DNA from: Metaclostridioides mangenotii
Lineage (GTDB): Bacteria; Bacillota; Clostridia; Peptostreptococcales; Peptostreptococcaceae
NCBI RefSeq assembly: GCF_018917235.1
Contig: NZ_JAHLOF010000004.1
Coordinates: forward strand, 124,001 to 188,000
Length of the DNA stretch: 64,000 nucleotides
Direction: 5' to 3'
Part shown: piece by piece, positions 44,909 through 55,275 of the stretch
Position numbering within the stretch: position 1 is the stretch's first letter
Layout of the letters: each line of letters opens with the position of its first letter
The notes under the pieces: generated by a model
Databases searched by the model: none
The model's input: only the letters and a program-made list of their open reading frames with translations
Told to the model about the DNA's origin: nothing
Translations under genes and position numbers: made by a program

Positions 44909-45751
44909 ATGCCAGTGGAACACTTAATTATATATGTGCTTTCTGACTCAGTTGGAGAGACTGCACAACAAGTAGCTAAAGCAGCTATGTCACAGTTTTA
45001 CGTGGATGAAACTTATGAAATCAGAAGATTTCCATATATATCTGATGAAAAAATATTAATAGAAGCTTTACATAGTGCAAAAGATGAAAACGCACTTATA
45101 GTATACACTTTAGTAGATGAAGGAATGTGTAAAACTGTTGAAGAATTCTGTAATTCTGAAGGTCTAAGTTGCACAGATCTTATGAGTGGGCTTTTAAATT
45201 CAATAAGTGATATAACAAAAAGAAAGCCTAAAAGAGAGGCAGGAATAATAAGAAAATTAGATGAGTCTTACTTTAAAAGAGTTGAGGCGATTGAATTTGC
45301 AGTTAAATACGACGATGGTAAGGATCCGAGAGGCATACTTAAGGCTGATTTAGTTTTAGTTGGAATATCTAGAACTTCTAAAACTCCATTAAGTATGTAT
45401 TTAGCTAATAAGAATATTAAAGTAGCTAATGTACCTTTAGTTCCAGAAATTCCAATTCCAAAGGAAGTATTTGAAATAGATACTAAAAAAATAATTGGTC
45501 TTACTAATTCTCCAGACAAATTAAACACTATTAGAACTGCAAGACTTAAGGCGATGGGATTATCAAGTAGGGCAAATTACGCTAACTTAGCAAGAATACT
45601 AGAAGAGTTAGATTATTCTGAAGAAATAATGAAGAAAATAGGATGTCCAGTTATAAATGTTTCTAACAAAGCAATCGAGGAGACAGCTGGAATTATCTTA
45701 GACATTATGAAAGAAAATGGTTTGAAGATATACAAGGAAATAGAAGTTTAA
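44909..45751 (+). CDS. PPDK regulatory protein (bifunctional kinase/phosphorylase, DUF299)
   Basis: IYVLSDSVGETAQQVAKAA; LVGISRTSKTPLSMYLANK; upstream of ppdK. Confidence 0.94.
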   Translation: MPVEHLIIYVLSDSVGETAQQVAKAAMSQFYVDETYEIRRFPYISDEKILIEALHSAKDENALIVYTLVDEGMCKTVEEFCNSEGLSCTDLMSGLLNSISDITKRKPKREAGIIRKLDESYFKRVEAIEFAVKYDDGKDPRGILKADLVLVGISRTSKTPLSMYLANKNIKVANVPLVPEIPIPKEVFEIDTKKIIGLTNSPDKLNTIRTARLKAMGLSSRANYANLARILEELDYSEEIMKKIGCPVINVSNKAIEETAGIILDIMKENGLKIYKEIEV

Positions 45752-45820
45752 AAAAATTATCAATATCTAAAGTAGATAATCAGTCATAAAACATTAATAA
45801 AAAATAATGGAGGCTTAAAA

Positions 45821-48448
45821 ATGGAAACGAAGTTTGTTTATGATTTTAATGAAGGTAGTAAAGAAATGAAGTATTTACTAGGGGGAAAAGGGTCTAACCT
45901 AGCAGAAATGACTAAAATAGGTTTACCAGTACCTCCAGGATTCACTATAACAACAGAGGCTTGTAATGACTACTATGCAAATGGAGAAAAAATAAAAGAA
46001 GCCGTAATAAAAGAGATAGAAAATCACTTAGAAACATTAGAGAAAAATTTAGATAAAAAACTAGGTAGCGATAAAAATCCACTATTAGTTTCAGTACGTT
46101 CTGGAGCAGTTTTCTCAATGCCAGGAATGATGGATACTATACTTAACCTAGGTCTTAACGATACTAGTGTTATTGGTTTAGCTGAAGCTACTAAAAATGA
46201 GAGATTTGCTTATGATAGCTACAGAAGATTTATACAAATGTTCTCTGACGTTGCTATGGAAGTGCCTAAATATAAATTTGAGAATGTTTTAGACAGAGTA
46301 AAAGAGGAAAAAGGATACGCACAAGATACAGATCTTACTACTGAAGACTTAAAAGCTATAGTAGAAGAGTTCAAAGAAATATACAAAAAAGAAATCAAAT
46401 CTGATTTCCCACAAAAACCACAAGAACAATTGATGCTTGCTATCGAAGCAGTATTTAAATCTTGGAACAATAACCGTGCTATAGTTTACCGTAGACTTCA
46501 CGATATAGCTCATGATTTAGGAACTGCAGTTAATATACAATCAATGGTATTTGGTAACATGGGAGAAGCTAGTGGTACAGGAGTAGCTTTTACGAGAAAC
46601 CCTGCAACAGGTGAAAATAAATTATTTGGTGAGTATTTAATAAACGCACAAGGTGAAGACGTTGTTGCTGGTATCAGAACTCCTCAAAATATATCTACAT
46701 TAGAAGATGTTATGCCAGAAGTATACAATAGATTTGTAGAGATAACTCAAATACTTGAAAGTCACTACAAAGATATGCAGGATATAGAGTTTACAATAGA
46801 AAATGAAAGACTATTTATACTACAAACTAGAAATGGTAAGAGAACTGCTGAAGCGGCTATAAATATAGTAGCCGACTTAGTTGATGCAGGTATAATAGAT
46901 GATAAAGAAGCAATACTTAGAATTGAGCCTAACCAATTAGATCAACTTCTACACCCTAAATTTGAAGATGCAGCTTTAAATGAGGCTAAATCTTTAGCTA
47001 AAGGATTACCAGCTTCTCCAGGTGCTGCAAGTGGTAGAGTATACTTTAATGCTGATGATGCTGTTGAAGCAGCAGATAGAGGAGAAAAAGTAATATTAGT
47101 TAGACTTGAGACATCTCCGGAAGATATAGAAGGTATGATAAAAGCAGAAGGTATACTTACTGCTAGAGGTGGAATGACTTCTCATGCGGCGGTTGTTGCA
47201 AGAGGAATGGGTAAATGCTGTGTTGCTGGATGTGGAGAACTAAAAGTTGACGAAGCAAATAAAGAAGTTTCAGCTTCAGGGGTTACACTTAAAGAAGGAG
47301 ATTATATCTCGATTGATGGATCGACTGGTCATGTATATGCAGGCGACATCAAGAAGACTGAAGTAGCTTTAACTGGAAACTTTGAGAGATTAATGAACTG
47401 GGTAGATCAATACAAGCAAATGTCTGTTAGAACTAATGCTGATAATCCGAGAGATGCTCGTTCAGCTATAGAGTTTGGTGCAGAAGGTATAGGTCTTTGT
47501 AGAACTGAGCATATGTTCTTCGATGATGCTAGACTTCCAGCTGTTAGAGAAATGATACTTTCTGATTCAGTTGAGCAAAGAGAAAAAGCTCTTGCAAAAA
47601 TACTACCAATGCAAAGAGAAGATTTCGTAGAATTATTCAAAGTTATGGATGGAAAACCTGTAAATATAAGATTACTGGATCCACCACTACATGAGTTCTT
47701 ACCTCATGATGATGAAACAATAAACGAGCTTGCTGAGTCTATGGGAATAAGAGCAAGTGACATCAAGAAAAAGGTAGTTGACCTTGAAGAGTTCAACCCA
47801 ATGCTTGGACATAGAGGTTGTAGACTTGCAATAACTTATCCAGAAATATGTGTAATGCAAGCTAAAGCTATAATACAAGGAGCTATAGAAGCTACTAAAG
47901 ATGGATGCAAAGTAAGCCCTGAGATAATGGTTCCTTTAGTTGGAGAGGTAAACGAATTAAAAATACTAAGAGAATTAATAGTTGAGACTGTAGAAGCTGT
48001 TTTAAAAGAAGAAAACTCAGATGTTAAATATACAGTTGGTACAATGATTGAGATACCAAGAGCTTGTTTAACAGCAGACGAAATAGCAGAAGTAGCTGAT
48101 TTCTACAGTTTCGGAACTAATGATTTAACTCAAATGGCATTTGGATATTCTAGAGATGATGCTGGTAAATTCTTAGGTGAGTATGTTGACAAAGGAATAC
48201 TAGAAAAAGATCCATTCCAAGTACTAGACCAAAATGGTGTTGGAAAGTTAGTAGATATGGGATGTAAATTAGGAAGAAGCGTTAAGCCTAACCTAAAACT
48301 AGGTATATGTGGAGAGCATGGTGGAGAGCCATCATCAGTTCAATTCTGCTACGATGTAGGTCTTGACTATGTATCTTGTTCACCATTTAGAGTACCAATA
48401 GCTAGACTTGCGTCAGCTCAAGCATCAATCAAAAATCCTAGAAAATAA
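45821..48448 (+). CDS. ppdK: Pyruvate, phosphate dikinase
   Basis: GGKGSNLAEMTKIGLPVPPGFTI; GGMTSHAAVVARGMGKCCVAGC; C-terminal CGEHGGEPSSVQFC. Confidence 0.98.
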   Translation: METKFVYDFNEGSKEMKYLLGGKGSNLAEMTKIGLPVPPGFTITTEACNDYYANGEKIKEAVIKEIENHLETLEKNLDKKLGSDKNPLLVSVRSGAVFSMPGMMDTILNLGLNDTSVIGLAEATKNERFAYDSYRRFIQMFSDVAMEVPKYKFENVLDRVKEEKGYAQDTDLTTEDLKAIVEEFKEIYKKEIKSDFPQKPQEQLMLAIEAVFKSWNNNRAIVYRRLHDIAHDLGTAVNIQSMVFGNMGEASGTGVAFTRNPATGENKLFGEYLINAQGEDVVAGIRTPQNISTLEDVMPEVYNRFVEITQILESHYKDMQDIEFTIENERLFILQTRNGKRTAEAAINIVADLVDAGIIDDKEAILRIEPNQLDQLLHPKFEDAALNEAKSLAKGLPASPGAASGRVYFNADDAVEAADRGEKVILVRLETSPEDIEGMIKAEGILTARGGMTSHAAVVARGMGKCCVAGCGELKVDEANKEVSASGVTLKEGDYISIDGSTGHVYAGDIKKTEVALTGNFERLMNWVDQYKQMSVRTNADNPRDARSAIEFGAEGIGLCRTEHMFFDDARLPAVREMILSDSVEQREKALAKILPMQREDFVELFKVMDGKPVNIRLLDPPLHEFLPHDDETINELAESMGIRASDIKKKVVDLEEFNPMLGHRGCRLAITYPEICVMQAKAIIQGAIEATKDGCKVSPEIMVPLVGEVNELKILRELIVETVEAVLKEENSDVKYTVGTMIEIPRACLTADEIAEVADFYSFGTNDLTQMAFGYSRDDAGKFLGEYVDKGILEKDPFQVLDQNGVGKLVDMGCKLGRSVKPNLKLGICGEHGGEPSSVQFCYDVGLDYVSCSPFRVPIARLASAQASIKNPRK

Positions 48449-48504
48449 TATTTGTTAATTAGTTTATATTTTTAATATTATGTTAAGATAGATAGAACGG
48501 TTAT

Positions 48505-48546
48505 AAAGAAGCGACCGCACTCTAAAGAGTGTGGTCGTTTTTTATT
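48505..48546 (+). terminator. Rho-independent terminator after ppdK
   Basis: aagcgaccgcactctaaagagtgtggtcgttttttatt. Confidence 0.85.
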
Positions 48547-48701
48547 ATATATCAAGGAATTTTATTTTATATTACTAATATATATTTTACAAAATATATT
48601 ATAAAAACCACTTTAGAAACTTATTTAAGTACAAAGCATAGACTATTATAATAGAAGTGATTTTATAGGATAACAGATAGTTTCAACTGGGGGTGCATAA
48701 A

Positions 48702-48947
48702 ATGATCAAATGTTCAAGATGTGGTAAGGAAGTTTCATCGCGTCCTGGGTCTATTTGTCCGAAATGTGGATATAAAGTGGCAGAAGACGCATATAAAATA
48801 AGATGTCCTGAAGCTAGCTGTAGAGCTTTGGTATCAAAGAAATATGATTATTGTCCTAATTGCGGCTGCAAGCTTAAAGGATACAAATTAGGCGAGATTT
48901 TTGATATGGTAAGATATAAGATTGATGAAACATTGGATAAGAAATAA
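48702..48947 (+). CDS. Double zinc-ribbon protein
   Basis: CSRCGKEV...CPKCGYKV and CPEASCRALV...CPNCGCK. Confidence 0.75.
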   Translation: MIKCSRCGKEVSSRPGSICPKCGYKVAEDAYKIRCPEASCRALVSKKYDYCPNCGCKLKGYKLGEIFDMVRYKIDETLDKK

Positions 48948-48984
48948 TCTAACCATTTAAAAATAGATTATAAGTATTTAATAA

Positions 48985-49020
48985 TAGGGTGCCTATATAT
49001 AAATTAGGCACCCTATAGTT
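48985..49020. terminator. Bidirectional terminator
   Basis: atagggtgcctatatataaattaggcaccctatag. Confidence 0.75.
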
Positions 49021-49024
49021 TTAT

Positions 49025-51247
49025 CTATTTAGATAAAGGTTCTATTTTCCATGAATATATATTATTACTTGGGTTTTTCTCATATTTTAAAACTGCATCA
49101 AACTTTTGTCCATTTTTATTAGTAAGCGACTTAACATTTGCTTCACCTTTTTTTAGTAAGTTTTTAACCATGGTTTTATTAGGTTTTTTCTTATAGAAAG
49201 CCAAGTACTTATCATTTTTCCAAACACCGTATTTACATTCCTTGTAGTTTTCGCAGAAAAATCCCTTTTCAAATTCAAAAACATCATGTTTGCAAACAGG
49301 ACATTTTCCTAGAGGCACTTTTGACTTGTCAGAATCGTTATTACGAGTACTGAGAGAGTCTTTGTCTTTTGAAGATGATTTTGATTCTCTAACAGCCCCT
49401 GTAAACTTAGAAGATTTTTTTGTGAACTTTTTAGTCTTAGGATTAAACACATAACTATCTGTGTTTATATTTTTAGATGAATCCCTTTTTATTAGTTCAA
49501 CATTTTGAAGTGTAAAGTTCATTATATTAGTTAAATATTCTTTTTTTGTATATTGACCCTTCTGTATATCGCTAAGGCTTTTTTCTAGTTTACCAGTATA
49601 GTCAACGTCAAAAAGATCTTTAACAGGAAAAATCTCTACTAAGTTTTTGCCGAGTTCAGTTATTGAATAAGCTTTACCTTTTTTCTTAACATAACCAACC
49701 TGACCGATTTTTTTTAAGACATCAGCTCTTGTAGCAGATGTACCTATTGAGTAACCAGAAAGAACGGTAGTATCATCGTCAGGTACATTTTTACCACAAT
49801 TTTTCATGGCTTTAAGTAGAGTGTCTTCAGTATAAGGTTTGGGAGGAGTGGTTTGTTTTTCTTGAGGAGTAATACCTAAGACATCAACAATCTCTCCTTT
49901 GTTTACCATTGGGAGTAAGTTGTCTTTTTCCTCTTTATTGTATACTTCCAAATAACCTTTACTTTTTAATACCTTTCCCTTTGTTACAAAAATATTTGAA
50001 TCTACATCGGTTTTGATCTCTGTATTCTCATATTCAGCTGGGAGCATAAAGTTAGCGATAAATCTATCTTTAATAGCGTGATATACTATTGCCTCATCTG
50101 GAGTAAGACTATTTGGAACTATATATGTAGGAATTATAGCACTGTGAGAATCTACCTTCGAAGAATCAAATACTCTTTTAGTTTTGCTAAATTTTATCTT
50201 ATTTTCATAGCTAAGTCCAGATTTTAATTTACTAAGTGTCTGTTCAACTTTTGAAACCAAACTATCTTCTAAATACATTGAATCAGTTCTAGGGTATGTT
50301 ATATATCCACCTTTACCTTTACCTTCATACAGGCTCTGACATACATTTAAAACCTTATCAGATGTGAAGCTCCCGTATTTAGATGTAATATAACCTTGAA
50401 GAGATGTCAAACTGAAAAGCTTAGGAGCATATTCTTTGCTTATTGTAACTTTTTTTTCTGTTATAGTACCCTTGTCAGAAGTTATTGTATTTATAACTTT
50501 ATTCACATCATCTAAAGTGTCAAATTTAGATTCCTTTTTTATTGTAAGTTTCCCTTTATATTCACCATCATTACTCTTGAAATGACCTTCTATTTCATAG
50601 TAAATTTTAGGTACAAAGTTTTGTATTTCCATATCTCTATCGTAAACTAATTTTACAGTAGGTAGAATAACTCTACCTATATTTAATAGTTTACCATTAC
50701 CATATTTTAATGTAGCAGCTGATGTGAAGTTAATTCCTATAAGCCAGTCAGTAATAAGCCTAGTATAACCTGCTGCTTGAAGATTTATCATCTCACTATT
50801 GTCTTTTAGATTATCGAGACCACGAGTTATATCTTCTGGCGTCCATTCATTTACTAGAATTCTTTTGATTGGTTTTTTATTTTTAGCAAGTAAAAATATT
50901 AAAAAGGATATTAATTCACCCTCCCTATCATTATCGGTAGCATTTATTACATATTCAATATCATCTCGTTTCAAGAGTTCCTTAACGGTATTAAACTGTT
51001 TTTTTTTGCTACTATCTACTTTAAATTTAAATTTATCTGGGAAGAATGGAAAGTTGTTCATCTTCCATGAGCCAGAGTATTTATCTTTGTCATAGTCCTT
51101 CATATCGTAGAGAGATACAAGGTGACCTACTGCATATGTAACAATATAGTTATTTCCCTGAAAATATCCATCACTTCTAGTTTTAGCTCCTAGGAAAGAA
51201 GCAATAGTCTTAGCAACTGATGGTTTTTCGGCTAAAACAAGTTTCAT
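49025..51247 (-). CDS. topB: DNA topoisomerase III
   Basis: LVLAEKPSVAKTIASFLGA; ATDNDREGELISFLI; GYITYPRTDSMYL; C-terminal zinc ribbon. Confidence 0.96.
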   Translation of the reverse strand: MKLVLAEKPSVAKTIASFLGAKTRSDGYFQGNNYIVTYAVGHLVSLYDMKDYDKDKYSGSWKMNNFPFFPDKFKFKVDSSKKKQFNTVKELLKRDDIEYVINATDNDREGELISFLIFLLAKNKKPIKRILVNEWTPEDITRGLDNLKDNSEMINLQAAGYTRLITDWLIGINFTSAATLKYGNGKLLNIGRVILPTVKLVYDRDMEIQNFVPKIYYEIEGHFKSNDGEYKGKLTIKKESKFDTLDDVNKVINTITSDKGTITEKKVTISKEYAPKLFSLTSLQGYITSKYGSFTSDKVLNVCQSLYEGKGKGGYITYPRTDSMYLEDSLVSKVEQTLSKLKSGLSYENKIKFSKTKRVFDSSKVDSHSAIIPTYIVPNSLTPDEAIVYHAIKDRFIANFMLPAEYENTEIKTDVDSNIFVTKGKVLKSKGYLEVYNKEEKDNLLPMVNKGEIVDVLGITPQEKQTTPPKPYTEDTLLKAMKNCGKNVPDDDTTVLSGYSIGTSATRADVLKKIGQVGYVKKKGKAYSITELGKNLVEIFPVKDLFDVDYTGKLEKSLSDIQKGQYTKKEYLTNIMNFTLQNVELIKRDSSKNINTDSYVFNPKTKKFTKKSSKFTGAVRESKSSSKDKDSLSTRNNDSDKSKVPLGKCPVCKHDVFEFEKGFFCENYKECKYGVWKNDKYLAFYKKKPNKTMVKNLLKKGEANVKSLTNKNGQKFDAVLKYEKNPSNNIYSWKIEPLSK

Positions 51248-51525
51248 GACGACCTCCTTTGTAATATATAGAAAAATTCTATATTACAAAAAATAAATGA
51301 CTGTTGTACAGTCATAACATTATACAGTATATTATACCAAAATGGGACAGAAATCTAAAGAGATCTACTAAAGTAATTGAAAATACAAGGAATTTTGGTA
51401 AAATTGATTTAAATAAAATAAAAAATAATTTATCTGTATAGTTGTATGTAAAAAACAATTAATTTGATATAATTTAAGATATATGAATTATAATAAAAGA
51501 ATTTATTACAAGAAAGAGGTAGACT

Positions 51526-51957
51526 ATGTACACACTAAAAGTAAAAAAATTAAATCCAGAAGCAAAACTACCAAACTTTGCACATAAAGGTGATGCAGGT
51601 ATGGATGTGTATTCTATAGAGGAAGCAATAATAAAAAGTGGTGAGACTAAACTAATAAAAACTGGTATAGCAATCGAATTGCCAGAAATGACAGAAGCTC
51701 AAATGAGACCTAGAAGCGGCCTTGCTTTAAAAAACTCTATAACACTTCTTAATAGTCCCGGGACAATAGATGAAGGTTATAGAGGTGAAATTAGTATTAT
51801 AATGATAAATCATGGAAAAGATGATTTCAAAGTAGAAAAGCATATGAAGTTAGCTCAGATGGTTGTAAAACCAATATATGATATTGATATATTGGAAGTA
51901 GAAGAACTGAGTGATACAGCAAGAGGAGAAGGTGGATTTGGCTCTACTGGATTGTAG
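51526..51957 (+). CDS. dut: dUTP diphosphatase
   Basis: [50 protein letters not shown]. Confidence 0.97.
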   Translation: MYTLKVKKLNPEAKLPNFAHKGDAGMDVYSIEEAIIKSGETKLIKTGIAIELPEMTEAQMRPRSGLALKNSITLLNSPGTIDEGYRGEISIIMINHGKDDFKVEKHMKLAQMVVKPIYDIDILEVEELSDTARGEGGFGSTGL

Positions 51958-51977
51958 GAAACACAAATAATAAATTA

Positions 51978-52018
51978 ATATGGATACCATTAATATTAAA
52001 ATGGTATCCATATTTTTA
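51978..52018. terminator. Bidirectional terminator between dut and cotJC
   Basis: tatggataccattaatattaaaatggtatccata. Confidence 0.75.
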
Positions 52019-52051
52019 TAATTAATAAATTTATATAAAAAATTAAATAGT

Positions 52052-52624
52052 TTAAAATGTTTTCTGGCTTTCTTCATATTCATAAACATCCATCAAAGCT
52101 TCCCCAAATCTCTGATAGTGTATTATCTCTCTTTGACCTAAGAATCCTAAAGCTTCTTTTACGTCTGGATCGTCTGTTAAATTTATTAGTTGATAGTAAG
52201 TTGATAGTGCTTTTTGTTCTGCTGCCATATCTTCATGAAGGTCAGTTATAGGATTACCCATAACAGCTATATAAGCTGTAGTAAATGGTACTCCATTAGC
52301 ATCACTTGGGAATATTCCATATCCATTTTGTGCATAATTAGTACCTAAACCAGCAGCTTTTAGCTCATCTGGCGTAGCTTCTGATGTAAGTTGGTTAACC
52401 ATTGCTGCAATCATCTCAACGTGAGCTAATTCTTCTGTTCCTATATCTGTAAGAAGTCCTTTAGTCTTCCCAGTAGGCATAGAATATCTTTGACTTAAAT
52501 ATCTGATTGATGCAGCTAATTCGCCATTAGGTCCTCCAAATTGAGTAATCAAGTATTTAGCCATTTTTATGTCATTGTTCTTTAGATTAACAGGGTGCTG
52601 TAAAGTTTTCTGATATATCCACAT
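52052..52624 (-). CDS. cotJC: Manganese catalase-family spore coat protein CotJC
   Basis: MWIYQKTLQHPVNLKNNDIKMAKYLITQFGGPNGELAASIRYLSQRY; TEELAHVEMIAAMV; HYQRFGEAL. Confidence 0.95.
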   Translation of the reverse strand: MWIYQKTLQHPVNLKNNDIKMAKYLITQFGGPNGELAASIRYLSQRYSMPTGKTKGLLTDIGTEELAHVEMIAAMVNQLTSEATPDELKAAGLGTNYAQNGYGIFPSDANGVPFTTAYIAVMGNPITDLHEDMAAEQKALSTYYQLINLTDDPDVKEALGFLGQREIIHYQRFGEALMDVYEYEESQKTF

Positions 52625-52649
52625 TTATAATAATCCTCCATATTAATTT

Positions 52650-52757
52650 TTAGTCGTTAAATTCTTTTTCCCAAGGCCAAGGATCCTCTGTCCATTGCCA
52701 TGGGGCTCTGCTTGGAGCATACCCGAAATTAGTTAAAGGCCCATATTGATTTTCATA
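52650..52757 (-). pseudogene. cotJB: 3' part of cotJB, separated from its 5' part by the 52752..57536 element
   Basis: Minus frame YENQYGPLTNFGYAPSRAPWQWTEDPWPWEKEFND*, the CotJB C-terminus, ending 25 nt before cotJC. Confidence 0.92.
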
Positions 52758-52775
52758 TGCATATCCTAAGTGCCT
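52752..52775. repeat. Recombination site, cotJB 3' side (core plus element arm)
   Basis: TTCATATGCATATCCTAAGTGCCT; arm CATATCCTAAGTGCCT is inverted relative to 57511..57526. Confidence 0.8.
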
Positions 52776-52818
52776 CACATATGAGCAAGTATTTGCAAGC
52801 ACCTTAGGGTATGATTAA

Positions 52819-54348
52819 TTAGTTATTTAGTTTTAATTTTATATAAGCATCAAATTGATCAGTTTCGTAACAATCCTCTTTATAATATTCAATTTCATCA
52901 ACTATACTTTTTAAGAGTTTGTTTTTCTCTTTTGCATTTGTTGAATGTGGATAAACTTCTAATACATTTTTTATTCCTTTTATGATTTCAGCATCACTTT
53001 TTTTATTTTTAGGTATCTTAGAATTAAGATCAATAATGGTTTGTTTTGTTGTCTCGATTCTATCTTTTATAATATTAGAGCGTTCTATAAATGTATCATC
53101 ATCGTAAATTTTACGTTCAAAAAAATCATAAAGATTACTTCTTTGTATTTCTAAATCCTTCAATTCTGATTCTAGCTTTGAAATAATTTGCTTAGTAGTT
53201 TTTGCTGAATCAGAAGAGACTTTTTTATTTTTTATTATATTTTTATCAATTTTAATTTTATAAGCTTCAAGTATATCATTTAAAGAAATTAAAATTTTAT
53301 CTTCTACAAATTCTAATTGTGTTGACCTATTACCGCACTCATTTCTACATTTTAAATATATTTTACCACCTCTATTAACATTTCTTTTTAATATGGATCC
53401 ACATTTTTTACATTTCATTATACCCGCGAAAGGATTTTGAATGGAGTATTTACCACCAGGATTAGTAATTTTAGATTTACTAGACATTAAGCTTTGTGCT
53501 TTACAATATACTTCTTCAGAAATAATAGCTTGATGCTTTCCTTTTGCAAATTCTATATTTTCTTTAGCATTTCTTTTATGTATAAAGTTACCACTTTCAT
53601 TTATTTTTCTAGTTTGTATAGTTTTCCCATAACTTAGAAAACCGCAATATGTTTTGTTTGATAAAATTTTTATGATTGACACTGGCGACCATTTATTAGA
53701 TTTTTCAGGTTTTATATTTAAACTATCCAGATACTTAGCAATATATCCTGAACCAAATTCTTCATTAATATATAAATTATATATTAATTTTACAATTTCG
53801 GCTTTTTCGTTTGGCACTATCGTACGCTCACCATTTTTATTATATACAGCATCATATCCATAAGGTGGGGTAGAGTATATAAATTTGCCATCTTCAAAAC
53901 TCTTTTTACGCCCTCTCAACATACGTTTTTTTATGGTTTTAAGCTCTTGTCTAGCGATGAAAGTCTGAAATTCTGTCATTTGTTCATCAATTTCATTCTC
54001 TAAATCGTATGTTTTTTGTGGAGTTATTATTTTTGTATTATTATATTTAAACGTTTCTAAAATAACACCTTGTTCTTTCATGTTACCACGTCCTAGGCGG
54101 TCGATATCCATTACAAGAACTGCTCCATATTTTTTATTCTCTACCTCTTGTAACAATTCAATCATTTTAGGTCGTGTAATTATAGATTCGCCTGATACTA
54201 TTTCTTCTTTTATTTCAACTATATTTAAATTGTTTTTCTTAGCATAATGAATTAAGATTCCTCTATGACGTGATAGTGTTTCAAATTCGCCATTCTTTTC
54301 TGCTTCTAAATCTGCTCTAGATTTTCGTAAGTAAATAGCTACATTCAT
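52819..54348 (-). CDS. Large serine recombinase (SpoIVCA/skin-type family)
   Basis: MNVAIYLRKSRADLEAEKNGEFETLSRHR catalytic domain; VMDIDRLGRGNM; recombinase domain; zinc ribbon CKKCG...CRNECG; coiled coil. Confidence 0.95.
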   Translation of the reverse strand: MNVAIYLRKSRADLEAEKNGEFETLSRHRGILIHYAKKNNLNIVEIKEEIVSGESIITRPKMIELLQEVENKKYGAVLVMDIDRLGRGNMKEQGVILETFKYNNTKIITPQKTYDLENEIDEQMTEFQTFIARQELKTIKKRMLRGRKKSFEDGKFIYSTPPYGYDAVYNKNGERTIVPNEKAEIVKLIYNLYINEEFGSGYIAKYLDSLNIKPEKSNKWSPVSIIKILSNKTYCGFLSYGKTIQTRKINESGNFIHKRNAKENIEFAKGKHQAIISEEVYCKAQSLMSSKSKITNPGGKYSIQNPFAGIMKCKKCGSILKRNVNRGGKIYLKCRNECGNRSTQLEFVEDKILISLNDILEAYKIKIDKNIIKNKKVSSDSAKTTKQIISKLESELKDLEIQRSNLYDFFERKIYDDDTFIERSNIIKDRIETTKQTIIDLNSKIPKNKKSDAEIIKGIKNVLEVYPHSTNAKEKNKLLKSIVDEIEYYKEDCYETDQFDAYIKLKLNN

Positions 54349-54549
54349 ATGTTAACCCCCTTAAAGCTCATCTATAGTAATTATATTGATATAAATATTT
54401 TAATATCACTTTTGGTTGATATTATCACAAAACAGAATATACGTACTATAGTTCCTCATTTAATTAGCAAATGTCTATGATTAATTAAGAGGTTGTTTTG
54501 ACATAGGACAAATTTTTATATGCATACCTATGTAAAAAGGGGTGATTGC

Positions 54550-54744
54550 ATGGTGAAATTAATGGCTGAAAATGTTGAACAGGATGGAGAAGTATATGAT
54601 AGGTTGTACCATGTTGATAAATGCAGGTTCTTTGTAGATTTTGCACGCAATACTGATGAAGAGCAAGAGCAAGTATTAGATAATATACGAGATGTTATTA
54701 CAGAAATAATGCAAAACTTAGCTAATGAAGGTATTTATATATAA
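54550..54744 (+). CDS. Small hypothetical protein divergent from the recombinase
   Basis: AAGGGGTG RBS then ATG: MVKLMAENVEQDGEVYDRLYHVDKCRFFVDFARNTDEEQEQVLDNIRDVITEIMQNLANEGIYI. Confidence 0.65.
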   Translation: MVKLMAENVEQDGEVYDRLYHVDKCRFFVDFARNTDEEQEQVLDNIRDVITEIMQNLANEGIYI

Positions 54745-55224
54745 GTGCTTCGGCACTTCTTTGAAGGAAAATGGACAAGCTAGGAGATTAAAAATAACAA
54801 CTAGCTAATTGTGTTCCTCCTTTGATATACGATTTCACTACTTTTAATTTAAATTCATATTTAGTCAAAAAGATGAACCTACATTGCCTTTCCTTTTTTA
54901 TTTCATAGCAATTTATAGTTAGAGAAAAGCTATTAATTCAATAATTTAAAAATATATAAGAAAACAATTATATTAAGTAATATTAATACGAGAGATATAC
55001 GTTAATTCCATGATTATCACAATTACCCTCTAATTAAATCTAAAAACATTTTCAATATTAGACGTAAGATTTCGTTGGAAAGTTTTTATCGTAAATTTTT
55101 AATATAAGAGAACTGCCATAATGCATAATGATACATGAAGGTATACGCCAAGCGAAGTAGGCTCACTTAGACAGCCAGTTTTACGTAAGATAAGAAATGA
55201 TAAACAAACATTTGAATGTAGATA

Positions 55225-55266
55225 TTAAATTAGAAGGGCTGTTATGAAACAGCCCTTCTAATTTAA
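55225..55266. terminator. Perfect 19-bp-arm hairpin after agrD, bidirectional terminator
   Basis: TTAAATTAGAAGGGCTGTT ATGA AACAGCCCTTCTAATTTAA. Confidence 0.85.
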
Positions 55267-55275
55267 CGCTTAACA

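Noticed and set aside
54485-54545. Possible sigma-E/sigma-K style promoter (ACATAG-N16-CATACCTA) before the small ORF
   Set aside because: The predicted start site would fall in or next to the RBS, so the match is not convincing without transcript data
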